From: Chlorocebus sabaeus | Taxonomy: Eukaryota; Chordata; Mammalia; Primates; Cercopithecidae | NCBI RefSeq assembly: GCF_047675955.1 | Contig: NC_132904.1 | Location: 84,077,447 to 84,141,446 of the forward strand | DNA length: 64,000 bases | Direction of reading: 5' to 3' | Shown: piece by piece, positions 1-12,099 of the stretch | How positions within the stretch are numbered: position 1 is the first letter of the stretch | Layout of the letters: each line of letters begins with the position of its first letter | Notes under the pieces: model-generated | Database searches by the model: none | Seen by the model: the letters and a program-made list of their open reading frames with translations, nothing else | What the model was told of the DNA's origin: nothing | Position numbers and translations under genes: made by a program

Positions 1-1750
1 CATTTACTTTTTTTTTTAATTTATAAAATTAAAATATTTTAAAAAATTATTTATAATTACTTCTAGCTCAAAAATTCTAAGAAATCATATCCTGCTTTTT
101 AAAACCAATAACATTTCATAAAATCAGTAAGGTACTTCTGCCATGATTAACTTTTAGGGAACCCTTGCAGGTACCAGTGATCATTCAGTCTGCTTCTAGA
201 CTATCACTCCCAGATTACAAAGAGGAAGGAAAAGACTGAGACATAGGACCGGGTGGGTTTCTGAGGTGCGGTACAAATGGAGGAGGACATGGTTTTTGGT
301 GCTGAGAACATACACAGGAAAGAAAAAGAAGTATTGCTTCTAGGAAGCACCATAAACTCCTCAGCAGTGAATATGAGCAAGGCATTTCAAGTATAGTAAA
401 TTATACTACTGTTTCTAGGTATTTGCTGTCTTACCTGTGAGAATGTTACACTTTTGTGTCTCATCAACATTAGGCTGGACTTTGTGATTTCCTTTGACCA
501 GCAGAATGTGGGTAGAAGTCCTGTTTGCTGAACAGAACCATTGAGAGATATCACATGGTTCCGTCATTGCTCCTTTCCCAACTACACAAGAATGACATGT
601 CCCAGATAGATTTTCTCCTTCAGTCTGGGCTCAAGAAAGAAGAAAACATATGGAGTAGAGCTACAGCCAACCTACAGCTGAAATGTAATATGATCAAGAA
701 ATGAACTTTTGTTAGAAGCCACTGGGATAGTGGGATTGTTTACTACTACTACTGTGTTATCTAGTGAAATGTGACTGGTACACTAGGCTGGCCAAGAGGT
801 GGGTGGAATCAGCCTTAGAACCTAAGTTCAGGACTACTAAAAAGCTCTAAGAGAAGAGGAATTTTAATTAAGAAATACATTAACTGAGGGGCCATTTGGT
901 TTGGGGTGAAAGGGTTTTCTAAATAGTAAAAGAGCTACCTAATGATAAGACATTATTATTAAAACCCTATTAAATTTTAGGAAATTAATTCATTGTTGGT
1001 TACAGAAATAGCAACGTCTGTGAACTAGCAAGACAAACACCAAATCAAGGAGGTAAAGAAGAAAGCAGATGTTAAACAATGAAGATATCCAATTGAGGGG
1101 CTTATAGGAGAATTCTTCACTGAGATAAGTAGCTTTGTTGATGTAAGTCTTGTGTTGAGCTTTGAAGAGGTAGGATATCTTGATTCCAGAAAGAGTCCAA
1201 AGCAGTCTCTGGCTGCTTTATCACAGAAAGGAACACTGAAATCTTGCTCTTAATAAATGGCCCTGTCATATAAACAGTTTTTCTTACTCACATAGGGATA
1301 AGACAGACAGAGGTGGGTCATCCAGAATTCAAGCACCATCTCCCTGATGATTGCAAACTACCCACTGACACATTGGCAGAATTGGCCGATAGAGCAGGGG
1401 AGCAGGCTTTCTCTTTCTGATAATAACACAAGATGATAAAATGTGTTCTGCCAAGTGTCTTGGTATTTCCCTTTATCAGAAACAGAAATCCTTCACAGCT
1501 TTCATCACTCCTTTATCACATTTTTCTGTGTAATTGGAGCCACAGGGTTGGACTACATTAATCTCCACTCTGTTAGGCAAGACTGGGTCCTCACCAATAT
1601 CTGAGAGACTGAAAATAACAGAAATCTCAAAACTGATGTTGGGAGAAATATTGTCTTAATGAATGTGTGTAGAAAGAAATAGAATGAGCCAGGTTGGTAG
1701 AAAGGATTTGACACTTTTCTAGAAAACAAGTATCACCCTGTTACTCTCCT
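1..1750. other. Unassigned intergenic or intronic DNA
   Basis: I see no recognisable gene, Alu, L1 or LTR here. The first 60 bases are A/T rich. All frames contain frequent stops and there is no CpG clustering. The stretch may hold repeats too decayed to recognise by eye. Confidence 0.5.
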
Positions 1751-1754
1751 GTGA

Positions 1755-2130
1755 GGGCTCCCATATGTTTTAGGATAAAGGTCAAGGTGCCCAGTGTACT
1801 TTGTTGGAAGCATTCTGATCAACCTGCAGTTTCCCAAATATGCCATTCCATTTCATGCCTTATGCGTGCTTTCCCTTCTCACCTTCCCAAACTCTTGCCT
1901 GTCTTCCAAAGTGCAGTCCAAGAGCTCTGCCTCAGACTTTCCTCACCTGCAGTGTGATTTCACACATCACTCTGAATGTTAATCAGTGAATGGGTTTGTC
2001 GTTCTCCTCTACTAGCATTTAGCTGTTCCAGGACAGGGACCACATGGTATTCAACGTTGCTTCCTCAGTGCCCGGTACTATGTCTGGCACTTGGCAGATG
2101 CTCAATAAATGTTGAATGAATGATTGTTCA
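1755..2130 (+). repeat. L2 LINE fragment, 3' end
   Basis: The stretch reads like the last part of an L2 element. It has the 'ccattccatttcatgcc' type region, then the 'caggacagggacc' segment, and ends in 'ctggcacttggcagatgctcaataaatgttgaatgaatga', the characteristic L2 3' end. It is an ancient mammalian LINE fragment with no coding capacity. The two overlapping short frames here are chance. Confidence 0.75.
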
Positions 2131-2539
2131 TTTGTTCTACAATCCCCTTTCCCTCTCTTTTAATTTTGGGGAAGATTCTGGCCACAGAGTCATGTCCTCC
2201 ATCTCTTGTTTAGCTCTGCTGCTGTCTCTAGGTGCTGTCATGGCTCTAAGATAGGAATGATAACCTCTGTCATGAAATAGAGCTGGAGAGAGGGACAGAA
2301 AAATTTTCACAGAGGGTCAGGGCCCCAAGTTTCTGTCTTAAAGGGTAAGTAGGAGTTTGTGAGGTACATGAGGTAATAGGAAAACATGTACAAAGACATA
2401 GAGATATAACACAGAATATGAAAATATCAATTTTATCATTTACTGAACACATATTTTATGATACTCTTGTTGGGTATTTATGTACAAAATCTGTAAGTCT
2501 GGCAACATATTTACAGTGACGTAAAACCTTTCATTTAAA

Positions 2540-2650
2540 CAACAAATTGCTGCTCAGAAAAACGCAGTGATATGCCCAAGGTCACACAGCTCTCAAGGGG
2601 CAGAGCTGGAATTCCAACCCTCCGAGCTCTTTTCACCACTCAGGGTTGTA
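2540..2650 (-). repeat. MIR SINE fragment
   Basis: The core 'gcccaaggtcacacagct' followed by a 'ggcagagctggaattc' segment is the reverse complement of the tRNA-related and core region of MIR. Divergence is that expected of an old mammal-wide SINE. Confidence 0.75.
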
Positions 2651-2783
2651 GATGTGTAATAGTTTGGAATTGCTTTGTGACTCATATTCATCATCATTAA
2701 AATATGTGTGTTTGACTCTACAAATGTCTGTCTTCTTCCAAATCTAAATTTTATGTTTGCTGAGCTCTCCTCTCAAAAAGTCA

Positions 2784-2870
2784 CAAGGCATCATGATTAA
2801 GACAGTGGGCTCCATAGCTGGATAGTCCTGATTCCAGTCTCAGCTCTGTCACTTATTTCAGGTGCAGCCT
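2784..2870 (+). repeat. MIR SINE fragment
   Basis: The order 'catgattaagacagtgggctcc ... cagtctcagctctgtcactta' follows the 5' half of MIR on the plus strand. It lies close to the opposite-strand MIR at 2.54 kb but is a separate insertion. Confidence 0.55.
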
Positions 2871-2879
2871 GGGTAGTAT

Positions 2880-3828
2880 TTTACAGACAGGAATGACATG
2901 ACCGACATCTGTTTGGCTATTCACAGTCGATGAACACATGTAGTGTTCACAGTGCTACCTGCAATTAAAGGTACTGCATGCTGATTTAGACTCAAAAAAG
3001 TGGGCTTGAAATAGTTAAATTGCAAACCCCAAGTTGGGGATATTGGAAAATTGCGTAGTACAAGGCAAATTAAATGAGTTGTCTTCTCAGAGGAACTAGC
3101 TAGTGTGGAAGTTGTTCTCTGCCCTACAGGGCACACTGTTGTCTACAATCCCATGGAGTGTTACAGCATTGCATGGTTTGAGGGTAGTGAGAGAACAAAA
3201 GGAGAAGGGACTTGAGAGGGGACATGGTAGCTGCCCGGGCATTTAGCAGAAGGCATGCTGGGATGAAGGCTTTCACAGAACAGAAGGGTCCACATGGAAG
3301 AGACACGGCAGACTCTGGAATGTACACACACTACAATATAGCAAATGGCCAGTGTTGTATTTCTACTTGGACACTGTACTTTGTCTTGATGTAACATCAC
3401 ATCGCAACATTATATGACTTTTCAACTGTAAATAACTTATTCATCTCTAATTTGAAGGCCTTTTCCACGTAGGAATTCATTTTTAATAACTTTCCATGTT
3501 ACTTTAGAAAAAACAAAACAAAGAAAGGAATAACAATGTGTATTGTCAATAAGTAACTAATAAATTTCAAGTAGGCCATCATGAAAAGAAATTGAATTTG
3601 GCTTTCAAATAATCTCTGAAAATGCCCTCTCCTCAGACCACAGCCCCTCATGGTACAATTTCAAAGGGATCTTTTAGCAATATTGAACAACAATGCTAGC
3701 TGCACCTTAGTGATGGCCACATGTCCTTCCCAATCTCTTATCTCACTCTTTACAATAGTAAAATTTCCATTACTGTACATAAAAGAATGGGGTCTCGTAT
3801 ATTTGAAATAATACCATGTTATCCCCAG
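2880..3828. other. Unassigned stretch
   Basis: No element or gene recognised. Overlapping short frames at 3.1-3.4 kb on both strands share no recognisable motif and look like chance frames. Confidence 0.45.
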
Positions 3829-3829
3829 A

Positions 3830-4010
3830 CTCTCAGGATAGAGCTTGGAGTCAGGCAGATCTTTGTTCATGTTCAGTTTTGCTGCATACTAGCAAAGCTC
3901 TTCATGCCTCAGTTTCCTCTCCTGTAAAATAGGTGTAATAATGCTTATCTCATAGGGCTGTTGTGAAGAGTCAAAGGGATGGTATGTGTAAGAGGCTTAA
4001 CACACAGCAT
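3830..4010 (+). repeat. MIR SINE fragment
   Basis: MIR core hallmarks occur in order: 'gcctcagtttcctctcctgtaaaat', 'taataatgcttatctcatagggctgttgtgaag', then the distal 'aagaggcttaacacacag'. The plus-strand frame that begins in this repeat and runs to 4,437 (152 residues) is therefore not a credible gene. Confidence 0.75.
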
Positions 4011-4679
4011 GTGGATTTATTGGAAGGGCTCTACTGGTGGAAGCCAGCAAAGCATGATAGCCTGTACTCACCTCCACACTTCCTTTGCTCCCTTTCCAAG
4101 AAGATGCTGCAGGTTTGGGATAGAGCCAGCCCTATGTATTTGGTGTGTGCACCAAACACATTTGTCTTTTAGATCATGCCCCAGCTGGGATGATTGCTTT
4201 CCAGACAGGCAAGAACTTTTCTTTATTCTGGTATACCTGGCTGAAATCCCTTGCCACCTCCCTTTGGTTTGGAGAGTGCCCCCTTCTCTAGTCAACTGCA
4301 TCTGCGTTACTGGGGGCTGGGAATTTGTGGTTATGGAGAGTCCTTCTGGCTGGCTGGCTGGTTGTCTGGAGAGGTGGTTCTGTTTTCAGTTGTTTGGAAG
4401 TTGTCAACACTGGCTACTTATCAGCATCAATGGATGAGTGGCTAATATATTCCCACGTTTGGTAAATCTTACCTTGAGAGATTCTGCTTCAGCAGCATCC
4501 AGAATTTGTGGTTTGAAAAACCTTTACTCATTGATTTGGATGCACAGCCTGTTTGAAAGTCACTAAGAGATGCATCTGGCCCAAGGAGAATTGAGTGTGT
4601 CTATCAGATACCCTCTTCAGTGTGACTCTCAGAGGGCTTTTTTTTTAGTCCCACATGGTCCATCTGTAAATAGTGATTT

Positions 4680-4870
4680 TAATAGTGATTGAACTTTTAC
4701 ATATGTTAGGCCATTGAATTCTCTCCACAACCCATAAGGCGGACAGTATTGTCTCCATTCTACAGATACAGAAACTAAGACCCAGAAAGATGTTGTAATT
4801 GGCACAGCCATTCAGCAAACCTAGTGTTCTTATATAGGTTTCCATGACTCCAAGGACTGGGCTCTTTCTC
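4680..4870 (-). repeat. MIR SINE fragment
   Basis: Reverse-complement MIR: 'cattctacagatacagaaactaagacccagaaagatgt' corresponds to the 'acagatgaggaaactgaggc' core, followed by the 'ttggcacagccattcagcaa' segment. Confidence 0.65.
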
Positions 4871-5542
4871 CTCCAGGTCAGGGAGGTGAAACAGGTGAAA
4901 CAAGATGTCTGTTCATTTCACTGAGGTTAATTACCCTGAATTAAATTACCCTGAAAGTCATACTGTAAGGTGCCACAGCAGGGATGTTTTGATAAGTTCA
5001 GATCAATGCCTTATAAATCTGAGCGGGCTTTATGGAGGAGGTGATTTCTGGCAAGAGCTTTAAAAGGAGAACCCCATTTAAATTGGAGGTGAAGAGAAGG
5101 GTATATGGTGCATGGGCATGAGGGGAAGTAGAATGAAAAAAGCCCCGAACACAAATGGCTAATGCTTTTGGGAAGGGGAATCAGAGACTGCAGAGAACCT
5201 TTGAGAAGGTGTCAGGGAACCAGCTTACCTTTGATATCATTTGAAACCCCCCACCCCTTGAAACAGGAAGCCCTTAAAAAGTATTCAAGTAACTTCTCTG
5301 CATTCTCTGGTTGATGGGCTTATGGAAATGACATCTCCTTCAACAATCTGACTATTAGAGCAGAAAAAATGCAAAATTAAATAGAATGATTGAATTGAAT
5401 TCATTTCTGTTATATGCAGAGGGATTTCTCCCTTTGCATTTATTCAAGTACTAGTTGGATGGCAGGATATAATTAAAAGCTAATATTAACCTCTTTAAGA
5501 GAATCAGCTTAATCACAAGAAAATTTAACCTAAGAGTTGAAC

Positions 5543-5591
5543 ATACACACACACACACACACATATATACACATACACACACACACACATA

Positions 5592-5637
<46 letters not shown>
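5543..5637. repeat. Compound (AC)n / (TA)n microsatellite
   Basis: Two (AC)n runs separated by short TA steps lead into about 37 bases of uninterrupted TA alternation (about 5,600-5,636). TA tracts of this kind can extrude cruciforms and are prone to length change. Confidence 0.95.
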
Positions 5638-5639
<2 letters not shown>

Positions 5640-5734
5640 AGTCTTCAATGATATGGGGGTAAAGTTATGACATTTTTAAAACAAGGTTTTAAAATATAAT
5701 TTCTAAGATATTCAAACTGAAGTTTCTCGGTATA

Positions 5735-6300
5735 TTCATCCATTTATTCATTTAGCAAACATTTCTGACTACCTGCTCTGTGTTCCAGACACTGGTTTAG
5801 TTATGGAGAAGAAAGACCGTCCTTCTCTGCTCTTACTGAGTAGGAAAAGGCAGAAAAGTAAACAGATTTATAAAACTGTGTGTTTATTTTGCTACAGTAG
5901 AGCTGTGCTTAGAGGCTAAGTTTGCACAGAGAAGGGGATTCAGTTTAGAAGGAGCTTTGTAAAAGATCAATATAACTTAACTAAGCACAAAACTAAGCAC
6001 ATCAATGCCTGGTATGTGCAATGCAGATAAAAGAGAGAATAGTGAAGGCAGTGTGTCATCAACAATACCAACAATTGCAACAGCAGTATCAACAACAACC
6101 AAACACAGCTCAGTATAAATGCAGCTTTGAAATTTGAATGTGATCATGGAGCGTGGTGAGAAGAGGTGGGGATGTGGGGCAGAGGTATGATGTCAAGGCT
6201 GAGTTTGCTGGGCTCATAAACTTGGATTTCACCTTCAAGGTAATGGGGAGTCAGTGAAGATCCAGGACTGGACATTGTTTTCTGCTTTGTGTTTGTTTTA
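5735..6300 (-). repeat. L2 LINE fragment, minus strand
   Basis: It starts with 'catccatttattcatttagcaaacatttctgactacctgctctgtg', the reverse complement of the L2 3' end. It continues with 'aatggggagtcagtgaagatccagg', which resembles the L2 reverse segment around 'ggaagccattggagggtttt'. It is strongly diverged and the internal boundaries are uncertain. Confidence 0.5.
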
Positions 6301-6594
6301 AGTACAAAAGTAGCTTACTGGCTTCTATAGTTGATAAAGATACAGGGGTACCTGTAAGGAATCGGCTCAAGGATGAGAACTAAGGATTTGATGTTGCGAG
6401 GACTCTCCATCTCTCATCCCTCCCCTTCTCTCTGAATGTCAGTCTTAGCCTCTTCTGTTGCAGACAGTCTTTTCCACATGGCAGAAGATATGACAAAGAG
6501 TTTATTTTCTCAGCATCTGTGGCACAGTTCTAGAAAAAGACTTTGGTTGGCCTTGTTTGGCCAATCATTCTTGCCAGTGATGGAAGATACTTGA

Positions 6595-6790
6595 CAGACT
6601 GGGTATTAAAAAGCTCATGTCAGAGGGTAGATGGGAGGGCAGCAAGAACAGAGGCAGGTGAGAGAGAGGTGATGAGTCCTGAATTGATGCAGTGACAAAG
6701 GGAATGGTGAGGAGGGGTGGGGTCAAGGATATGAAGGAGGCAGAAGTCGTAGAACTTGGAGATTGCATGAAGGAGAGAGGGGAGGGAATG
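6595..6790 (-). repeat. Possible L2 continuation, purine-rich
   Basis: A purine-rich G/A segment resembles reverse-strand L2 body sequence and may belong to the same insertion as 5.7-6.3 kb. The similarity is weak. Confidence 0.35.
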
Positions 6791-7399
6791 AAGGGTGTGA
6801 ATAGTATGATGTTGCCTCAGGTTCCTACTTGATCAACTGGGTAAATGCTTATCCTATTTACTGAGGTATGGGAGAGAAGCAATTTATAACTGGAAAGAAA
6901 AGATTCATCCTTTCTATTTTACTTCCCATTATTATTTAAATGTTTTTCTCTGATTTTTCAAAGGCAATAATTTTCACCTTTGATTTAAAAACCTGTAATC
7001 AAATTAAAACTTCATTTATATTCTCTGAAATGGGTGACATCTTACTAATGTGAGTTTCATTAGCAGACGAACAGATGTAGCTACCTTTCAGTAATTCGGC
7101 TGGGAAAGGTAGCTGAGAGAATTTCAAGAGAAGAAGGTTATGCAATGTCTAATAAGATAGCCTAGGAATGGTTGGGGTCCATCCCCTGATGTCCATGGGC
7201 AAAATTGGTTTGCACTAAAACTAAAGAGGTAGATCTCTTGACAAGTTTTTTTTTTTTTCCCCAGAAATTTCATATATTTCGTAAGCTTACTAAATATATT
7301 TAGTAACTGTATTTGTTTTTGCTTTTGCTTATAAGTCAACATAGTTCAGATCTTTTACTAATTCAAGCTGTCTCTTCTAGTAGTTTGAGCTAGTAGGAT

Positions 7400-7605
7400 T
7401 TATTGGATTTTGACATGAGACATTGAACAGCATTTTATGCACATATTGTATCTTTGTACATCATCTTTCTTCTGCCTCAAATGTTTTTTATCGTATTTCC
7501 TGCTGGGAAGCTTCTAATTTATCCTTAAAGGCTGAATTCAAATGTCACCTTTCCCCTGTGATGATATACACTAGACAAAATTAATCACTTTTTCCCTAAG
7601 CTTTA
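7400..7605 (+). repeat. L2 LINE fragment
   Basis: It contains 'ccttaaaggctgaattcaaatgtcacctttcccctgtgatg', a diverged copy of the L2 segment 'tcaaggcccagctcaaatgtcacctcctctgtgaag', with the expected downstream 'aattaatcactttttcc'. Confidence 0.65.
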
Positions 7606-7611
7606 CCAAGT

Positions 7612-7845
7612 GGTAGCCCAGTGGTTAAGAACATGGAATTTGGCTTGACTTGTGTTCATGTCCATTTCTGTGAAACATTAGGCAAATTACTTAACCTCTC
7701 TGAGTCTCAGTTTGCTTACTGTAAAATGGGATTAATACAGTACTTTTTAAGGTTATTGTGAAAACTGAATGATATGATCGATATGAAATGCTTAGCATAG
7801 TGTCTGGCAGACAGAAAATTCTCAATAAATGATGAACAAGGAAAT
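7612..7845 (+). repeat. MIR SINE, nearly complete
   Basis: It runs from 'gcccagtggttaagaacatgga' through 'ggcaaattacttaacctctctgagtctcagtttgc', 'gtaaaatgggattaatacagtac' and 'gttattgtgaaaactgaatga' to 'tctcaataaatgatgaa'. All MIR blocks are present in order on the plus strand. Confidence 0.88.
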
Positions 7846-8579
7846 GAATGAAATGATAAACATATGCTAAAAGAATGACCCAAAATAAAAGACATCTACC
7901 TGCTCTACTTGGTTGCTGGATGGTTATTATAATATTTGACAATGGAAATCCTGACATTCAGATTAATGTCTTCACATTTATTGAGCAGTTTGAAGTCTCA
8001 AGGAGGGTACTGTTTCTCAGTACTGTATTTCTTCTTATCTCAATGTGATAATTCCCCTTTCCAAATAATCAAAGTATCTTGTGTACCCCATAAGTATACA
8101 CACCCATATATCCACAAAAATAAAAGAGAAAGAACAAAAGATTAACGTACTTCCTGGATTGTGCTGATACAGAAATCCCATGCCCCTACCTTCACAGTAT
8201 ACTTGAAGCTTGGCTTAGCTCATCCTAGTACCCTACTGGAATGGGCACAGGATCCAAGCTGGACCAGCCAGAGTCCATTCCTGGAATCTTATATGCAGAC
8301 CCTGGGCAAGAGAGACTCTCTCTGCTAGGAGATGATCCACCTGTGTCACTTCTCACTGCTGCATGGAGGAAAGCAATCTGCAGTGTGCCAAAAGGAGGTC
8401 AACACACAGAAAAAAACACAGTCTTGACAGTGTTAGAGCCCCTGAGGCCTAGTCTTCCCTTGACCATCCTTGTTAGGTGATCTATACATTCTTTTTGCTT
8501 AACACAGTTTGTGTTAGGCTTTTTGATTCAAGACTGTTGACTTGAATGAATTCTTTATGATCCCTGCCATCACCCTTTA

Positions 8580-8750
8580 AGGGTGCTAAAAGAGGTAGCT
8601 ATTGCACCTCTCTTTTTTCAGATGTAAAACTCAGGTGCAGAGAGGCTATAGGACCTATACAAGGATACACAGCTAAGTGGCAAAACTTAAATTAACAGTC
8701 CAAATTCAGATCTGTTTGATTTTAAAACCTTTGCTTCCTTGATTGCATCT
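8580..8750 (-). repeat. MIR SINE fragment
   Basis: Reverse-strand MIR pattern: 'ttttcagatgtaaaactcaggtgcagagaggctata', 'acacagctaagtggcaaaact', 'caaattcagatctgtttga'. Confidence 0.6.
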
Positions 8751-8759
8751 GTTGACAAG

Positions 8760-9555
8760 TGGCTCTGATATCTGCCTGGGCCTTGGTCTTCCTAAATGCC
8801 AATCTGTGTGGCTGGGGAGGTGCTGCTGTCTGTTTCCCTTGTAGCTTGTCACTCTGCCCTCCCAGATTCAAGGGTGAGAGCACATTTGTATAGTCAGCTC
8901 TTATTTTTGTCTATCTCTACATTATTTGTAGATTTTTATATTTAAACTCTTCCTCACTCCCTTTCTAAGCAACTCAGGAACCGTGAAGAGCCTCCTTGCC
9001 AGACTACCTCTGACCCGCCCTGAGATGGGTCCATTAATCTCCCAGACTGCGAGGGAGGATGTGATTGCTCCAGACAGCATTCCTTAAGAGACAGTAAAGA
9101 CAGGCAGAAGGACATGACTGGAATTTAAACGGCAGTGGCCCGCTCAGGACAGGAGGGTTTGGTCTAGGAGGAAAAGCAAGCTGGCATCTTTATTTAGTTT
9201 ATTGATTCATTATATACAGAGTTATATATAATGGCCTGATTTGATAACTCATGAGATAAGCATGTTCATTGCCAACTATAGGAGAAATTCTAGGAACAGA
9301 AAAGAATAGATCCAAGACATAGTTTGTATATTTGTCTACATGTATGTTTCATATTCCTATTAATGATTTATATTACACACAACTGTGTTTATAGGTATAC
9401 CTTTACCTATTATAGTTTTCTACTATTTTCCTTATCCATTGTAAAGCCTACAAATTAAAATAGTATTCTTTAGGATTTTAATAGTCAGTTTTACTCCTAA
9501 AATAGTTTTTCAAATATTAAGAATGAGTTAGAATTCTGTTCTCAATCTGCATCAT
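8760..9555. other. Unassigned stretch
   Basis: No recognisable gene or repeat family. The right part (9.2-9.5 kb) is AT rich. Confidence 0.45.
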
Positions 9556-9559
9556 AAGG

Positions 9560-9870
9560 GGTTCTATGTCTGCTTATCCATCTTCATGTATAGGTTGTAT
9601 GGATTGTAACATTGGGCAGGGCCTCTTTATTTCAACTATCATGCCTTTAAGGCCCCTCACTCCCTTCTCTGAACTAACACCTGTTCCATCTTGGTCTCAT
9701 ATGCTTCAGAATTTTTCAGCTTTTTGGCACCAACATCTCTACTTTCTGATATACAATGCACTTACAAGTTTTTGTTCGATGTTGTCTTTCTGGCTAGATT
9801 GCAAACTCTATGCATCCCCTGAAACGGGTTTTGCACATTTGTGTTTAACAGATATCTGTTGAAAGAAGCA
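9560..9870 (+). repeat. Probable L2 LINE fragment
   Basis: A pyrimidine-rich body is followed by 'ctagattgcaaactctatgcatcccctgaaacgggttttgcac' and 'acagatatctgttgaaagaa'. This matches the order of the L2 3' region ('agactgtaagctcc...', '...aatatttgttgaatgaa'). It is diverged. Confidence 0.5.
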
Positions 9871-10059
9871 ATGAGCTATAACCTCCTATATCATGTCTTC
9901 AAGGTTACTCAGGTCACTTGGGCTTATTGGGAAGTGGGAAATGGGGCATAAGTGGCCTCCCATTTCCTCCACTGTGTTAGGCTTCAAGCATGCCTCTACT
10001 GTGGTGAGCCGTACTCCTGATGGGAGTAGAAAGAATTGCAAACCGCTGCATATCTGGAC

Positions 10060-10185
10060 TTCTAGTGTCCACCCTCTTGTATTGTGGTTATAGTTGTGAT
10101 ATCTGCTTCCTCCACTGAACTGCAAGCTTCTAAGGTTTGAGGGATAAGGTCTTATTCATTGCCCAGTGTCTTTATTGGCAACTAG
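10060..10185 (+). repeat. L2 LINE fragment, 3' region
   Basis: 'gaactgcaagcttctaaggtttgagggataaggtcttattcattgcccagtgtct' follows the L2 segment that normally reads 'actgtgagctccttgagggcagggaccgtgtct'. Confidence 0.55.
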
Positions 10186-10189
10186 TTAT

Positions 10190-10445
10190 TAGTAAAATTG
10201 CTAATATTTGTTGAGTGCTGACTATGTACCACATATTGTAGTAAGCATCTTCCATATAATTTGTTATTCCTCACAACAGCATATGAGGTAAGCACTATTA
10301 CTATATCCATTTAAAGATGAGAAAACTGGAGGTAACAGGGATTTTAAGTACCTGTTAAAGACCACACCTATAAGACCATAAATGATAAGGCAGGGATTCA
10401 AATTCAGGCTGTACAGCTCCAAAGATCACATTTTAAACAATACTA
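10190..10445 (-). repeat. MIR SINE, nearly complete
   Basis: Reverse-strand MIR: 'ctaatatttgttgagtgctgactatgtacca', 'attcctcacaacagcatatgaggtaagcactattac', 'agatgagaaaactggaggtaacaggg', 'ggcagggattcaaattcaggctgtacagctcc'. Confidence 0.78.
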
Positions 10446-10799
10446 CCTCTCATTGTACGTTTTGATTAAATTCAGTTTGAGGTGAACAAGTAAGCCCTGT
10501 CTGAGATCTCAAGAGAAAGAAATGCAAGTCATTTGAGACAAAGTAAGGGAATTAGACAAGCACACCCAGAGACAGGCCAAATAGACATATGTTATTTTGC
10601 CTTAGAATGCGGGCATCTGGAAGGGTGAAGAGGAAGGTGCCAAGTTCCTCCTTGATGCACATATTCAAACTCAAGTAGTGTGCCCTTTTGTTGGGGAAGC
10701 AATAAGTACCTAGTAGGTGGTAGTGGTGGTTGGGTGACAGTCCTATGTCACATGAAGCCAGTTTATCATAACGCTGACCAGCAGGTGTTGTAAAGACAG

Positions 10800-10870
10800 A
10801 CAGCTTGGCTTAGCACATTGCCTGACACATGATAAATGCTCAATGCATGACAGCTATCCATTATCACCAT
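10800..10870 (+). repeat. MIR 3' end fragment
   Basis: 'gcttagcacattgcctgacacatgataaatgctcaatgcatgacagctatc' matches the distal end of MIR. Short, so moderate confidence. Confidence 0.5.
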
Positions 10871-10879
10871 TTGAGAGTA

Positions 10880-11985
10880 TTTCAAGTATTCAGAGCAAAC
10901 ACTCTCAATGTCCATGAAGATCAGGAGAGTAGTGCTTATGCATTCTGATGGAGCTGAAGTTCTACAGAGGCAGGAGTCCAACCAGAAGAGTGGTTTTGTC
11001 TCAGAGCTGACTGCCCCCCACGACCTAGGATGTACAGTTGCCAAGCTTGTGGAAATATCTGGACCCCAAAGAAGGAGGAGTGTAACCTGCCCAGTGCTGA
11101 ATCCTTCCCTACTCACAGCCATTTCTGTGAAGAAGTTATGTCTGTTTTCATTTCTCTTATCCATTAACTCACACAAGGCATTTTCCAGTTAATTGAATTC
11201 ACTAGAAGACTGCCTTCTGTGATTAGGTGTCCTGCAGCCTGAGCTGAGAGGAAGAAGGGAACAGGCAGAGAGGCAAACATCTTGGTGAGTGCGATTCAAT
11301 CTGCTGCTAAATTTAATCTGTACATTTCTGGTTTCTGTTCTCATTCACCACCTGCAGTGATATGTTTAAAATGCTCCTGACACATCAGCAAGGTGGGCAG
11401 TGTGCCAAGACCATGGCTGTCCATTTTCACTTCATTTTATATATATCCCTAGTAAATATCAGGTAGCATTTTTTCTCTTCTCTCTATACTTGCAATTCCA
11501 CACTGGAAAAAGATAGGACTGCAGTATCTGCCCCAAATTCATCTCTGAAATAGGTTTTAATGACATCAGTTCTCCCCAAATTTTCCTCTGTCCAGAAGAA
11601 AATTGGTAGACCTAGGATCTCTTAGTTTGGGAGCTATCATTTCACATTATATCAAACACATTCATACATCCAAATCTTGCATGATAGAAAATTAATTTAA
11701 AGTTTCACCTGGTAAGCTGTAGTCAAGTCAAAGATTTATAGACATATAATTAAGCATGTATTAATTTTCAGTTTTCTTTTTATATTCTGTGGTCAATATT
11801 TTTCATTGTCAGGCTTTACATCTCTTTTGTAGGCCTCTGAAAAGCTCATAGACCCTAGGCCCTGTATCCATAGTGGCTGATAGATTACATTGGTCATTCA
11901 TAGGCCACAATGGGGGCTAAAAAGATCTAGGTGGTTTTATCGTCTGCCCGCCATGATGAAATTTCCTAAAGTGGAAGCAAAAAGT
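10880..11985. other. Unassigned stretch
   Basis: No recognisable element. A 136-residue minus-strand frame (10,766-11,176) overlaps the MIR end and shows no family motif, so it is not called. Confidence 0.45.
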
Positions 11986-11994
11986 ACTGCTATG

Positions 11995-12095
11995 TGACAG
12001 CTCAGAGCACAGGCCTTGGCATCAGTTTGGAGTCTACATGACCAGAGCCTCAGTTTCCGCCTTTGTTAAAATTTGAATGATGATAGTACATGCTC
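11995..12095 (+). repeat. MIR SINE fragment
   Basis: 'gctcagagcacaggccttggcatc' and 'gcctcagtttccgcctttgttaaaatttgaatgatgatagtac' are diverged MIR blocks in plus orientation. Confidence 0.55.
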
Positions 12096-12099
12096 ATGA

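Noticed and set aside
3979..4437. 152-residue plus-strand frame
   Set aside because: It starts inside a MIR SINE, has no domain I recognise, and no splice or promoter context supports it.
10766..11176. 136-residue minus-strand frame
   Set aside because: No family motif; it overlaps a MIR end and a competing plus-strand frame. Consistent with chance.
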